Shown here in pieces: positions 33,176 to 44,673 of a stretch of DNA of 64,000 bases; the first letter of the stretch is position 1, and each line of letters begins with the position of its first letter. The position numbers were made by a program, and so were the translations under genes. The notes under the pieces were generated by a model. It did not search any database. It saw only the letters and a program-made list of their open reading frames with translations, and was not told the DNA's origin. The DNA lies in the NCBI RefSeq assembly GCF_029784155.1, contig NC_073692.1, forward strand, positions 278,958,413 through 279,022,412, written 5' to 3'. This DNA is from Uranotaenia lowii (lineage: Eukaryota > Arthropoda > Insecta > Diptera > Culicidae).

Positions 33176-34199
33176 ATCGCGTTCTGTTCTTATGCCAATG
33201 ATGCTATGATATTGATTACTCACGATTGGCATAGAGGCTGAATTTTGGGTGTAGGAAGCGATGATACAATACTTAGCATAACTCGAGAGCTTATCTAAGA
33301 AAAGGAAGCATAAATATTTCACAAACAAAAGGATTAGGGCACGAGAAATGATTTTTTTTTATTTGAGGCATCACCTATCTTCCAATGAGTATGATGGTGG
33401 AGGGGCCCTAATTTGTTGGCATAACTTTAAAATAAATCAAGCAAATGGAATCAAATTTGGCATGGAAAGGGGGGTTGGGTACGACATATGTTTCTAAGAT
33501 TGTTATAAATACGAATAAGGCTATGATCATTTAGTATCTGGGCACTTTATCTCGGTGATAGCTACGTTACTAGAGCTTGGATATGCATAAATTTACTGGC
33601 GTTTTGTTGGTTATGAAAAGGACTGCCTATTTTTTTAAACGAGAAATTTTTTTATATTTCTACATTAACACCTTCTTTTTATCCATAGAAAGTTTTTCGA
33701 TCAAATGAACAGTTTTGAAAATACACACGTTTATAACTACCCGGATTCTAAATTATCATAGCCTTAAATAGAGAAGTATCGTTTTTTTCAGAGCAAAGTA
33801 GGAAAGTAGAAAAATTTCATTTTTTATATTATTATCAAACAAATGGAGCCACATACGGTAAGTGACGTTACTCAGATACCAACATGGAAATTCGTGGGGG
33901 GCCTTCTCACTTTGGATGAACATTCTGGAGAATCCATACCAATAAAACATACAGTTTGTCATAATTAGAGAACTCATCGAACTTACAAACACAAAGTAAA
34001 AATTTCATATTAAAAAAAATAAATTTAAAGATCAAGTTACACTAAATAAGATGCAGTTCTCATTTTTAAACAGTTGTTTCTGATTTATGCTAAAATTGAT
34101 TTGAAATTATACCTATAAAAAACTTAAAAATTTAGATTATTTGGACAAATTTCCATTATTTTTGCAAAGTGCTGCGAAGCACACCGGGTCAGCTAGTTA

Positions 34200-36040
34200 T
34201 CGTTATAAACTCAAAGTTTCAGTGAAACATCTATAAGGAGTATCCGCGTATCCTTCACTGTAGAATGTACTTAGATAGCTTTATACAATGATTATCGTAT
34301 TTACTTGTAACTGACGATATGTGGAAGTTTAATCTTTCTAATAACATTATTAACGACCAAACATTCAAAGAAAAATGCCACTAAAAGCAGCTGTTTTCTT
34401 CCCTTAGCACTTCCATAGGTCCCACAAAGTTTTGGTTGGATCTGGAATCTAGTGTGTCCACCCCGAAAACCGATCATGGACTGAGAACTCCTCCAATTTG
34501 CATTCATGCATTCATAAGTCATTCACAGAGGAAAGTATTGCATATTTTTTTGAATACATTCCTCTAAGGATTCATCACCCATGTGAAATACAACAGAAAA
34601 TGATTGTTGTCTTTTCGGGGGTCTACTTAGTGTAAATAATTTTTGATATTTCCGGAACCGAAATTTGAACCTAGTGTATCAGGTTCCTCGTATACCAGAA
34701 TTCAATACATGAGCCCTACACGACAGCAACAAGTGAACTCCAATTTTCAAAATTTTAACACCTAATTTTCAACTTCTTATCGTGTTACCTAATGAAAATC
34801 GGGGAATAAATTACGTGCTTCTCTGGAACTTCCATCGTCTTTACTATTCAAATGCATGCGAGATTGGAAATTATACAAAAAGTTGATGATTTGGAGCTTA
34901 CTATGCATGCTTACCAAGATTCTTGGATTCGATTCTATGTTTTCCTCAGTTTTTCTTCTATTATACTTTTCGGAGGTAGCATTTATGCAAATGCAAATGT
35001 GTAGAAGGGCACTGAAGTTTTCCGAGAACGAAAACGTTTGGCTCGAGCATACGAATGAAAACTATTCGAGCGAATTACATCCTTTGTCTCCGATTTCAAT
35101 GTCGCCCCATGGGGCAAAACGGAGCAGTATTGAAAATCGTGTTGATCCGTTTTGAATTTTCCTTCAGCTAATGACCTTCAACAACTGTTTTCGTCATCTA
35201 TGAACGGTTGTGGTTTTTTTTCAGCGAATTTGTTAGATAATTTTCTTATTTTAACCTGTTTAGCATTTTCCAACAAACAACTAGATTTTCTCACAACGTC
35301 ATTTTCCGACCTCACACTAACTCGATAAATGATGCATTTGGTAGTGTGCGTGTTCACGATACCTATACAGAAAAGCACTCACATCGCAGTGTTCCGCTGT
35401 ATTGGAAGAAAAGCTTCACTTCGTCTTTTATGTTTATGTTGCTTTTGCGATCCGATGATGTTGGGTAAACTCAACTTCATGCACACCACCATCATCGCAT
35501 TAGTTAGTGGGCCAGTGGGATGAAGAGCATAAGTTTGTTCGCCTCGGTTCGTTTATGCGGAGGATGGTTATTCAGCTTGTTGTTGATGTCTGGCTGCATG
35601 TTGCTAACTGACTAACTGCAATTGCCACAGGTGTAGTAGTGATATCTTTGATGCTCTATACTTTTGCATTATTAGCATAACAGTGTACAGGTGGGGGTGG
35701 GGGGTGGTTGAAGCGTTGAATTGGTCCTTCTCCGCTGTTCTGACTCTCTGTTGTGATGAGAATGTGTTGATTTATTTTGGTTTTTTTCAATGTTTGTTTA
35801 TTTCTCGATCGTGTATTTTTTCTCTTCATTTGGCTAGCACGAGCACAATGAAACGGCGCAGCCGAAACATGAAGCAAGCAGCCAAAAGAGAAAAAAAACA
35901 AAGTACATAGTCAGAATGGATGTAAACTGAAGGTTCTGTTGATGTTATGTCCGTTCGTTGGCTGAGTTTCGCATTTTAGGTTTTCGTTCCGTCTGGAAAG
36001 CACCGATTCGGAGGGTTTGTGTTGGCGCGCGCGTGTTGTT
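34200..36040. other. Mostly unique DNA, no gene supported
   Basis: No repeat is recognised over most of the interval. At 34655-34740 the minus strand contains a GGTTCAAATTTCGGTTCC block like a B box and could be a tRNA-like SINE head, but the A box is weak. Open frames at 34856-35155, 35656-35901 and 35683-35910 lack domains. Confidence 0.45.
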
Positions 36041-37343
36041 TTTTTTAGCCCCAATTGAAGCGAGTAGTCAGCATCAGTAGGGGAGGTTGAATAAACTACA
36101 CGTTGAAGCTGGTCGTGGTTGATTTTTTTCTGAAAACTTGGCTTTTCCCAGGTGGCCGTCGAAATCTTGAAAACAGTACTCGGAACCTATCCAGACGAGT
36201 AAGTGTATGTACGTTAAGGGGGGGTCTCACTCGAGAACATCTAAGAAGAGAACTAGAACAAACAAAAAACTAGTGCTCTAGAACCAAAAGGGAAATTCAG
36301 GTGAACAACTCTCGCGCGCCTCGGGTGTAGAACGTGGTTGGAAAACAAGTTGAACAGGTTTTTGTTCTGACTCTTTTATGTGATATCGTGAATGCCACAC
36401 TGCCACACTGGAGGGATCGTTCCTATTCCGATTTGCGAGTTGAGTTGCGAGTGCGAGTCAACAACGTGGACCATCCAAAGAGTGTGTGGGTTGAGTAGCG
36501 CAGATTCAACTTCTGTACGTACATGTGAGCCCAAAGTTTCGAACATCCAGCAAACTCCCCAGCAACGGAAGAGAAAGGCACCATCGACTGCGCCGTGGAA
36601 AGAAAAGCTCGCAGCCCCGTTGTCATCGTCATCAGCAAGCAAGCAAGCAGCGAGCCCGTCGTACGTAACTTGTGCACTGCCAGAGGAGCAAGAAAAAAAA
36701 AAGCTTCAATAAAAGAAAAACTTAACACTGCTGGAGAGCTGAAGACTGCTTCTGCCGGAGGAGTTGGGTAGTTGTTGGCCAACCAACCGATCGCTGGCAA
36801 GGTGAAGTCAGTCGTAGTTTGAAGTTGCCACGGATAAGATCTCTCACTGCCGAGAGCCCGTTACGAAATTTCTCCGGTTCCCTCGTTTTCCCCTAACTGG
36901 CGTATCTCGAATATTGAAGGTAGTTTAGCAAAGCAGCTGCAAGTGTGGCGAAAGAAGCACCTTGCTGCGTAGTCTTCGTCAGCGGATGCGTTCGGGAATG
37001 TTCTGTCAAGGCTGAGAAAGTTGGCATACCTTCCCGTTTTTGTTGTTGTTGTTGTTGTGGCCGACAAGTGTTCCAGCAGAAGAAGCCCATCTGCATGAGT
37101 GAGATAGAGGTGAACAGCTAACGAAGATTTTTACTCTTCAGTTTGGCCCTTGTTGGCAAAGTTCTTCTTCGTACGTTCAGTTTCTCGTCAAGTAGAATCG
37201 GTCAAGAAAGAATGTTTCCATCATATATTTTCCGCAACTTAATCCAGCAGGGAAATCATTGTGCGTAACGGGTGAGCTTAAGAGCAAGAAAATCATCAAG
37301 AAGAAAGTGCCAGGCGTATGTTTCCGCAAAGTGTCTGTGGTGG
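36040..37343 (+). other. Candidate host 5' UTR exon and promoter region
   Basis: This block is repeat-free and richer in G+C than the rest, with CAG, CAA and AAG-rich stretches typical of long insect 5' UTRs. It ends at a strong splice-donor-like sequence, GTGG|GTGAGT (cut after 37343), and AT-rich intron-like DNA follows. Several short upstream-type frames occur (for example ATG at 37096, ending after eight codons), and no frame is open throughout. A transcription start cannot be fixed; CATCAGTAGG near 36072 is one initiator-like option. No coding exon follows in the window. It is a suggestion only. Confidence 0.3.
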
Positions 37344-37344
37344 G

Positions 37345-38515
37345 TGAGTTTTCAAAGCGTGAAATTTTTCCTACCCTTTCGCGTAATTTTGCTGCTCTCA
37401 GAACCTTACGTTAGGCAGTAAAAAATTAAGAGTAAAAGAAATACGGGATTTGTGTTTCCCTATGTGAAGTGAATTAATTTTCTGCTGTGGCGAGCGTGTT
37501 GAAATTCGAGCCCCGTTCTATTTTTCAAGTCAAGTTAAGTCAAGTGTTTTTTTTCAAACATCGAACTGAGAAAAAAGAGAAAGAAGCATCGGGTTCAGTC
37601 CGAAACACCTGTTTAGTGGAAACTGGAGCCTATCTTATTGAGCGGTCGTTAATTATTATTTGGAGACGCCTGTTGGACGGATCTTTCCGAGAGTACGACT
37701 TCAAATTTCGTTTGAGAAATTTTGATAAATATTTACACCGAGGTAATTTATAAACTTTTCTATTATGATTATTGTTTGAATTTTAACCTTATGCACGCTC
37801 ACTTTCGAATGAAAGCTAAACAAAACTCGTCAACCTGTAGATTAGTCGTTAATTTCCAAATAAATATACCAATAATGACAAAGATTGTTCGCTGGTTATG
37901 TCGAAAATTTAATATGTAAGAAAAACATTTCATTATTAACATTTGGTGGTGTAGTTGAACTCATTTTTTTCAGAATCTATTTTTATTACTTTTACAAATA
38001 GCAGTAAACAACAACTTTGTATAGATATGTATTTTCCCTTTTCTAGTCTTAAGTCAATTAGGATCCCGAACTCAGGTTCTCAATTCCTAAGTGTCAATTC
38101 CTGACGGATTGTTTCTTTAATCTCAGATTTTTGCTTGCCTTTTTTTTAATCTGATTATAGCAGGCACGGTCCTATGGGGGGAGGGGGGGGGGGGTGATTG
38201 GGATGACCCCCCCCCCCCTAAGGGCAAAAAACTGTTATACAATACCCGAAAAAGCTCGAATTTCTATAAAAAGTTGGATCTTTTCGTAGAAGATGTGCTT
38301 TTAAATTCTAAACATTTTCCACTCCGTGGGGGTGTTTATTAAACAAAAAAGTTAATTTATCACTTAAAAGGCTCAAAATTGAAAAAAGCCGGTCCACCAA
38401 ACTCAAGCAGCTGTAATTTGCGATTCCCTTGACTGAATTATACCAAATAACTTTAGTTGATAAGTAACTCAACAAAAGTGTGTTGTTGAGTGTTGATTTT
38501 GAACTTGCTATTAAT
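37345..38515. other. AT-rich DNA, possible intron
   Basis: No gene is seen. The notable content is a run of G followed by a run of C at 38175-38219 that could pair into a stem or form G-quadruplex structures. AATTAATTAATT just precedes the truncated retrotransposon. Confidence 0.5.
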
Positions 38516-41362
38516 TAATTAATTTATCTGAAACCTGGTTGCATGCGGGCATCAATAGCGCAGAGTTTTCTGCTAGTTATCAAATTTATAGAGCTGATCG
38601 CTCAGCCCAGACTAGCAATCTAGGAAGAGGGGGAGGTGTTCTCATAGCAGTAAGACCATCTCTTTCGTGTAGCGAAGTTGTTCTTCGTCATAGCGCACAC
38701 CTCGAGCAAACGTGTGTACCTACGCATCAAACTAGGATTTTGTTCGTTATTCATTTGCGCGGTTTATCTGAGTCCTGATTTGACTGCTTCCAGCTACAAA
38801 TCTCATACGCTCTGCATCGAACAACTATCCGAGCAGCTCTCAAGCACAGATTCATTGTTGGTAATAGGAGATTATAACTTGCCCTACGTTTCATGGATTT
38901 TCGACGAAGAATTGAATAGTTTTCTTCCTGATACCGATCTTAACGTTGACGTTCCCGATTTGCTTCAATCGAAGGAATACATTGTCATTAACGCGTTAAC
39001 AGATTTTGGTTTACATCAAATGAACAACATTAAAAACTCCAACGAGCGTATGTTGGATTTGGCCTTCACAAGCGACTCCACGAGTTTCCAGGTTTTCGAA
39101 TCCCCTCAGCCACTTCTGCGTGAGGATTCCCACCACCCCCCGTTCGTAGTTTCATTTACTTCAAACACTTTTGAGGATGTTGACGACGCAAGTGACGTTC
39201 GGTACGATTTTAGAAACTGCGACTTTAACGAACTCGACTTTATCATACAGCAAGAAAATTGGACCTCCATCCTTGATCCCAGCACGCTTGATGTAGATTC
39301 AGCAACTGAGACTTTTTACTCGCGCATTAACGATATTCTAAGTAGAAACGTACCAGCGCGTGCCCGCCATAACCCCAAAAAATTTGAATGGTGGAATCGT
39401 GAGCTATCGAATTTAAAAAACCGCCTGAGGAAAGCTATAAAAATTTATAGAGGCAACCCCACCGACATCGCTAAGCAAAACCTCAGGGCAACTGAGATGG
39501 ATTACACGAAACAAAAAGATAGCAGCTACCGTTGTTACTTAGCCGATTTACAACGGAAATTTAAAACCGACCCCTCTTCGTTCTGGAGCTACGTAAAAAA
39601 CAAAAGAGGTAATTCAGGACTTCCGTTGAATCTTCCATATCTCAATCGTCAATCAACGAACACGATAGAAGCAGTTCAACTGTGCACGGATTTTTTTAAA
39701 ACTACTTTCGTAAAGCACAGGAATACCAGTAGTACTCAACACTTGGCGACTGTGAACTCGTTCAACATCAGCATTCCCGAAATAAGAGTCACCCCAAATG
39801 ATGTTAGGAAGGCGCTATTAGAAATCAACGAGCGTAAGGGAGCAGGCCCCGATGGTCTGCCCCCGATTTTCATCAAGCGGTGCTGTGACTCTCTGGCACT
39901 TCCGGTAAGCATGATATTTAACAAGTCCCTGGAGACATTTACCTTCCCTAAACTTTGGAAAACTGCTGCAATCACTCCCATTCACAAATCTGGGAACATA
40001 CATCTCGTAGAGAATTACAGGGGTATCTCTATATTGAATTGCTTGTCAAAGGTTTTCGAACTCTTGGTATTCAACGTAATGAGCACTGTTTCTTCACACA
40101 TTATCGCAGAATGTCAGCACGGTTTTCGCAAAAAGAGGTCAACTTTATCAAATTTGATGGTGTATGTTCCCTTCGTCAGCAGCTGTCTTGCAAATAAAAA
40201 GCAAGTGGATGCAATATACGTGGATTTTGCCAAGGCGTTCGATCGGCTTCCCCACAACCTCTTAATCGACAAACTTGATAGAATGGGTTTCCCAACTTGG
40301 CTGGTTAAATGGCTCGAGTCATATCTTCGAGGCAGAATTGCCTTCGTCAGACAGGGCCACATCAAATCCCAACATTTCACTGTTCCTTCTGGGGTCCCCC
40401 AAGGTAGCCATCTAGGTCCTCTCCTGTTTAACCTATTCATGAACGACCTTTGTCAATTAATTGGTTCTGAATTAGTGTTTTACGCAGACGATCTGAAAAT
40501 GTACCGCTCAATTACGCATTACTCAGACTGTTTGCTTCTTCAGCGAGACCTCGATAATCTAATGCTCTGGTGCCAAGTGAATGCGATGGAAGTCAACCTA
40601 AAAAAATGTAAGATTCTTACGTTCACCAGAAGCAGGGTTGAGATTACCCATCTGTACACAGCTGATAGCGTCTCTCTTGAAAAAGTTGAGTCTATTAGGG
40701 ATCTTGGTGTAATTATGGATAAATCTCTGACATTCAAGGAGCATTTAGCTGTAACCGTGGCCAAAGCAAAAACTGTGCTGGGATTTCTGGTAAGGAACAC
40801 CAAAGGATTCAGTGACATTACCACTCTCAAAGCATTATACTGCTCACTCGTTCGCAGTGGTTTGGAGTACAATATTCAAATATGGGCACCTAATTCAATC
40901 GGAGGGCTGAAACTACTTGAGTCAGTTCAGAGGCGGTTCCTGCGATACGCGCTTCCAAATTTACCATGGAATGAACCTCAGCGACTTCCCTCCTACCATG
41001 ACCGATGTGGAATCTTGAATATCGAACCAATCGGCTCACGTGTTGTGCTGCTTCGTCGTTTGTTTATATTCGACGTCCTATCCGGGAATAAAGATAGTGC
41101 CAGTCTCATCGAAAGGATACAGTATCATGTCCCATCTCGTTCCCTAAGAAATTTCGAGCCGCTAAGATTAAACAATTATGGAAGAAATGAATTTTATAAT
41201 CCATTTGACATCTCTTGTAGATTGTTCAACCAAGTGTATGTGTATTTTGATTTTAATATAAGTAAGGATAGTTTTAAGCGTAGTTTAAGTAACCAGTCTG
41301 TATGATATTAAGTTATCGAAGACCGTGAACAATAAAATAAAAATAAAAAATAAATAAATAAA
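38515..41362 (+). mobile_element. 5'-truncated non-LTR retrotransposon
   Basis: It begins within the endonuclease domain, runs through reverse transcriptase, and ends after the stop with an A-rich tail of AATAAA/TAAA units (41331-41362). That tail and 5' truncation are typical of target-primed insertions. The sequence differs strongly from the Juan-like element in both domains. The clade is not assigned: it has an APE-type endonuclease and no RNase H motif that I can see. A target duplication could not be identified in the AT-rich flanks. Confidence 0.9.
38521..41305 (+). pseudogene. EN-RT polyprotein, nearly intact but truncated
   Basis: It encodes the enzyme that nicks target DNA and reverse-transcribes the element RNA. 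The first part (LSETWLHAG, then GRGGGVLIAV) is in one frame; a single-base shift near 38715 leads to the main frame, open for about 860 codons to TGA at 41305. In that frame: GDYNLPYVSW near residue 63, EDSHHPPF (the usual SDH block altered), reverse transcriptase GAGPDGLPP, NYRGISIL, VDFAKAFDRLPH near 515, GVPQGSHLGP and FYADDLKMY near 601, so all catalytic Asp residues are present. The C-terminal part contains LLESVQRRFLRYAL. The start is missing and an in-frame TAA lies just upstream, so it is not a whole gene. Retention of the long frame suggests a fairly recent insertion. Confidence 0.9.
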
Positions 41363-43900
41363 TGTAAGGACAACTTTTTTTCAAATTGTCACTAATTTCC
41401 TTCATATGCCTAAATTAACACGAGAAAATCGTAATAAATTTTACATTTGCTTCAAAATCAGAGCTTCTTAATACTTGATTTTGTTTTGAATTTTAATTAT
41501 ATCACAAAATGGAAAAAGTCACATAGGGGGTGAATATGGTTATAACACTGAAATACTTGAAATATTTGTTCTGCTGTCGTCATACATTTATTGCCTTCAA
41601 TATGCAGTTTCTTTATTATTTGCTCATATTTAGAAAATTCTTTGTTTTTAGAAATTTTTACCATGTTTAATGGATTAACAGATCTTGGTCATTCTAAGAA
41701 GTAAAAAATTCTTTGACCTTCAAGTAGAAAATTGCCTCTATTGTAAGAATTTAAATTTCAAGAAACGTATGACTTCAATTGACCGTCTAACTTTCTTATC
41801 CTTCTTTTTTTTAGTCACTAATATTTCACTTAACAAATTCCATCATAATAAACAACAAGTGTTGATGCCGCTTTAAATTCAATTTTGATGAAGTTTTGAG
41901 CAGCTAAAAGCTTCTCATAGGGTTATTTTTGTATTTAAAATATTTTTTAAATCGATGGAAAATTAACAATTCAGAATCAGGAAAAATAATTCTAATAAAA
42001 CTTTACTTTAATAATAAAAAGCTTATACATATCTGAAATTTAAAAAGAAATTTGAATTTAAAATTCTCTTTCTTTTTTCTTTTGTTTACAGCTGGTTTAA
42101 TGAGAATTTGTAAACTTTATAAAGTCTTATCAGATGTCTTATGCTAACCTCATTTTAAAATTTAGAGTAGTGCTATTTTCACTTGCGTTTACAATGAATT
42201 CGTGACTTATTCCAAACCAAAATTTAGGTTCTGAATCACTGATTCTCCTTCGTGAGTTTTTATCACCTTTAATTTTGCACTATTCAAACATAAATTATAA
42301 ACTTATAATTAATAACCTATATTGTGAAATTCAAATACAAAAATTTAAATTTTAGATCTAATTTCATTTAATTCTGTTTGAAATGTATCACATCAAACAT
42401 TCATATTATGGATGACCACGAAAAAAATACAAGTACTGCCAAACAGAAATCGAATATAAAATATTCATAGTGAGAATTTAAATTTAAAAAAATCTTCTCA
42501 AGAGATATCAGCAACAATAAATCGAAAAAAGAGATAACGTGTTATGATTTTTGCGTTCCCAAGAGCCAAAAAGGAACAAAACAGTATTTATAAAAGCTGT
42601 TTCAATATGAAGGAATTGGTGTTGGCGATAGAGATTCAAATTCATATCCAGAACCCAAAATCTGCATTCAAAACTATAACACAAGGAAATAAATCCCATT
42701 TTCCGAGGTGCAAAATATTTGAAAACTGATTTCGACTTAATTAGGAGCACTAAATGCTAATTTGTATTTTTTTTATCAGTTCTTGTTTCCGGTATAAATT
42801 TTGAAAATACAAGGTTCATTGAAAAAATGTGTGCACTTATTAGCAAAAGTTTAAAATATCAAAAAGATCTAGTAAAAAAGGTTTTAACTTAATGATCAAT
42901 TTTCATGAAGACTGTGGGTAATTTACCATGAGAAAAATGTATGTTGCCTCAATTTGTAAAATACGAAGATTATCTAGACGAAATCTGTATTGTTTTTTCC
43001 GGGAATTTGTCACTTTTTGGCATTCTTCCCTCTAATCTGAATCATTGAACGAATAAAGGATAATGAAAATGTTTCACATATTTTTGGTTGTTCTTGTATG
43101 TTTGTTACTTCATCAATTATTATTGATCGATTTTACTCTAAACTGCGTAGTTTAAAAATTACTAAATACCAGAAAATAAGAAGGGAGAGAAAAAAATCTG
43201 ACAATAAATCGAGTTTGTAACGCAAAAATCTTCCAAATCAGTTTGCCTCGGTTTAAATTTTCCCCTTGTGAACTAAAACTATCCCCTTATCATTCCACTC
43301 TTTTTTTCAGCAACAAGGCAATCTATCATGCCAAACAGTCAGAAGATCTTTTGGTGATTTTTAACCAACACTCCTGGATTTCAAGATCTACATCAATTAT
43401 GTCACCGATACTGTATTCAGCTCATCTACACAATAATATGGAAATTTTAAGTTAAAATTTAGCTTCAGGTTTGATATTCTGAATCCGAAAGCTTGGCTAT
43501 TTCAATTGCAAATGATTGAGAATCTTCACGAAAGAAAAGTATTAACTTTAAGAATTAACCCTCCATTTCATAATTTTTCATTATAATTCAAAATTATTTT
43601 TAAACATTTTTTAGGAATTATGTGTAGGTACCTACATGAACAATAAAAAAGACTAATCACTGTTTTTATAATTTATTTGTTGGAGTTGAAAATTTTGAGT
43701 GATAACTTTCAATTCAAGAGCAAATGAAATTAAATTAGGTCCCAGAAACTTCATATTCGAAAACTGATTTTGATAATCGTATTTTCTACTTAATTTATAT
43801 TTAAAGTGTTGATTTTACATATTGTGTTTCTAAATTTGAAAATAATAATACCCAATTTCCAGGTCACGATTCAGTAAAATACCCCAATGAAGAATTTAAT
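41363..43900. other. AT-rich DNA, nothing recognised
   Basis: Over 2.5 kb of strongly AT-rich sequence holds no domain-bearing frame, no clear inverted repeat and no recognised dispersed repeat. It could be intron or decayed transposon sequence. Confidence 0.6.
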
Positions 43901-43904
43901 GCCC

Positions 43905-44060
43905 GTTAGTTATGTTTGTTAATTTGTTTATCAGCCTTAACGGTGAAAAGTAAAATGCCTCCGAAAAATTATAAAATATCAGAGCGCTTATATTTAGAAG
44001 CTCAGGAAAAAAATTAAGTTAGCTTGAAAAATTTCTTTCTACATTTTCATCTCTCAACAA
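43905..44060 (+). repeat. GGTGAAAAGT head element, copy 3
   Basis: CCGTTAGTTATGTTTG followed by TTTATCAGCCTTAACGG and TGAAAAGTAAAATG matches the heads at 14685 and 29937 over roughly 50 bases. Downstream, no long hairpin is evident, only a short AGCTTG/AAGCTC region, so this copy may be decayed or of another subtype. The end is uncertain. Confidence 0.5.
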
Positions 44061-44673
44061 CGTGTGTATTATTTTCCATTGAAAAAATTACATTTATAAC
44101 GAGAAATTCTATAAAAAGCTCTTAAAGTGATGATTTTTAAATACCAGATATACCTACAAATAAAAAATATATCAACATTTTTTCGCAGAGGATATTATAG
44201 ATTTGCTGGTTGTTTTATAAAAGGATGTGTAAGTTGTGTAGAAGAATATTGAAATTAGAATGAAGAGAAACTTTGATAAAGTTTTCATTATTCATCTATT
44301 GTTCAATATTTTTTTAAATACATGTTGTTCATTGAAATTCATGGGGAAGGAGGAGTAGAGAGCAGCTTATATTGTAAACTCATTTGCAACTGACCCTCCC
44401 CCTGCAACCCCTCTTCCCTTTTTTCGCTCACTCTAATGATCGTTTTTTCACCTGATATTAACGTTCCTTTATATTGACGGATTTTTGAAAATTAGAAAAT
44501 CAACCCCCCCCCCCCCTCCAAAGAGCCGCCCCAGGACTATAGTAGGTATCTGATTCTAAATTAAATATTCATTAGCATATTTAATCGTTGATTAACATAA
44601 TTGTACCACTCTTTCTTTCACGTAAGTGTAAGCCTAAGCAGAAATTTTCAAATATGTTTCTGTTGTGTGAATA

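Larger units (their letters stand above)
31430..34196 (-). mobile_element. CTAGCTGACCCGG element, minus copy with nested insertions
   Basis: On the minus strand it starts near 34196 with CTAGCTGACCCGGTGTGC and TTCGCAGCACTTTGC, a head I recognise as common among insect dispersed repeats. Units of the CT-rich tandem array follow at 33255-33500 and again at 31430-31820. Between them sit a composite repeat A copy (32465-33175) and a TIR element (31822-32453), both best read as later insertions. The ACAGACAG and TATATAGAT tail seen at 59640-59697 is missing. That it is one interrupted element is inference from unit order and orientation. Confidence 0.5.

Noticed and set aside
34655..34740. tRNA-like SINE head on the minus strand (GGTTCAAATTTCGG)
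   Set aside because: B-box-like only; the A box is weak and no second copy was seen in the window.
36376..36800. Overlapping frames of 88-125 codons on both strands at 36.4-36.8 kb
   Set aside because: GC-richer DNA gives longer chance frames; no domain and both strands are equally open. Treated as candidate UTR instead.
39736..40872. Minus-strand open frames of 80-110 codons inside the non-LTR element
   Set aside because: Antisense shadows of the reverse transcriptase frame.
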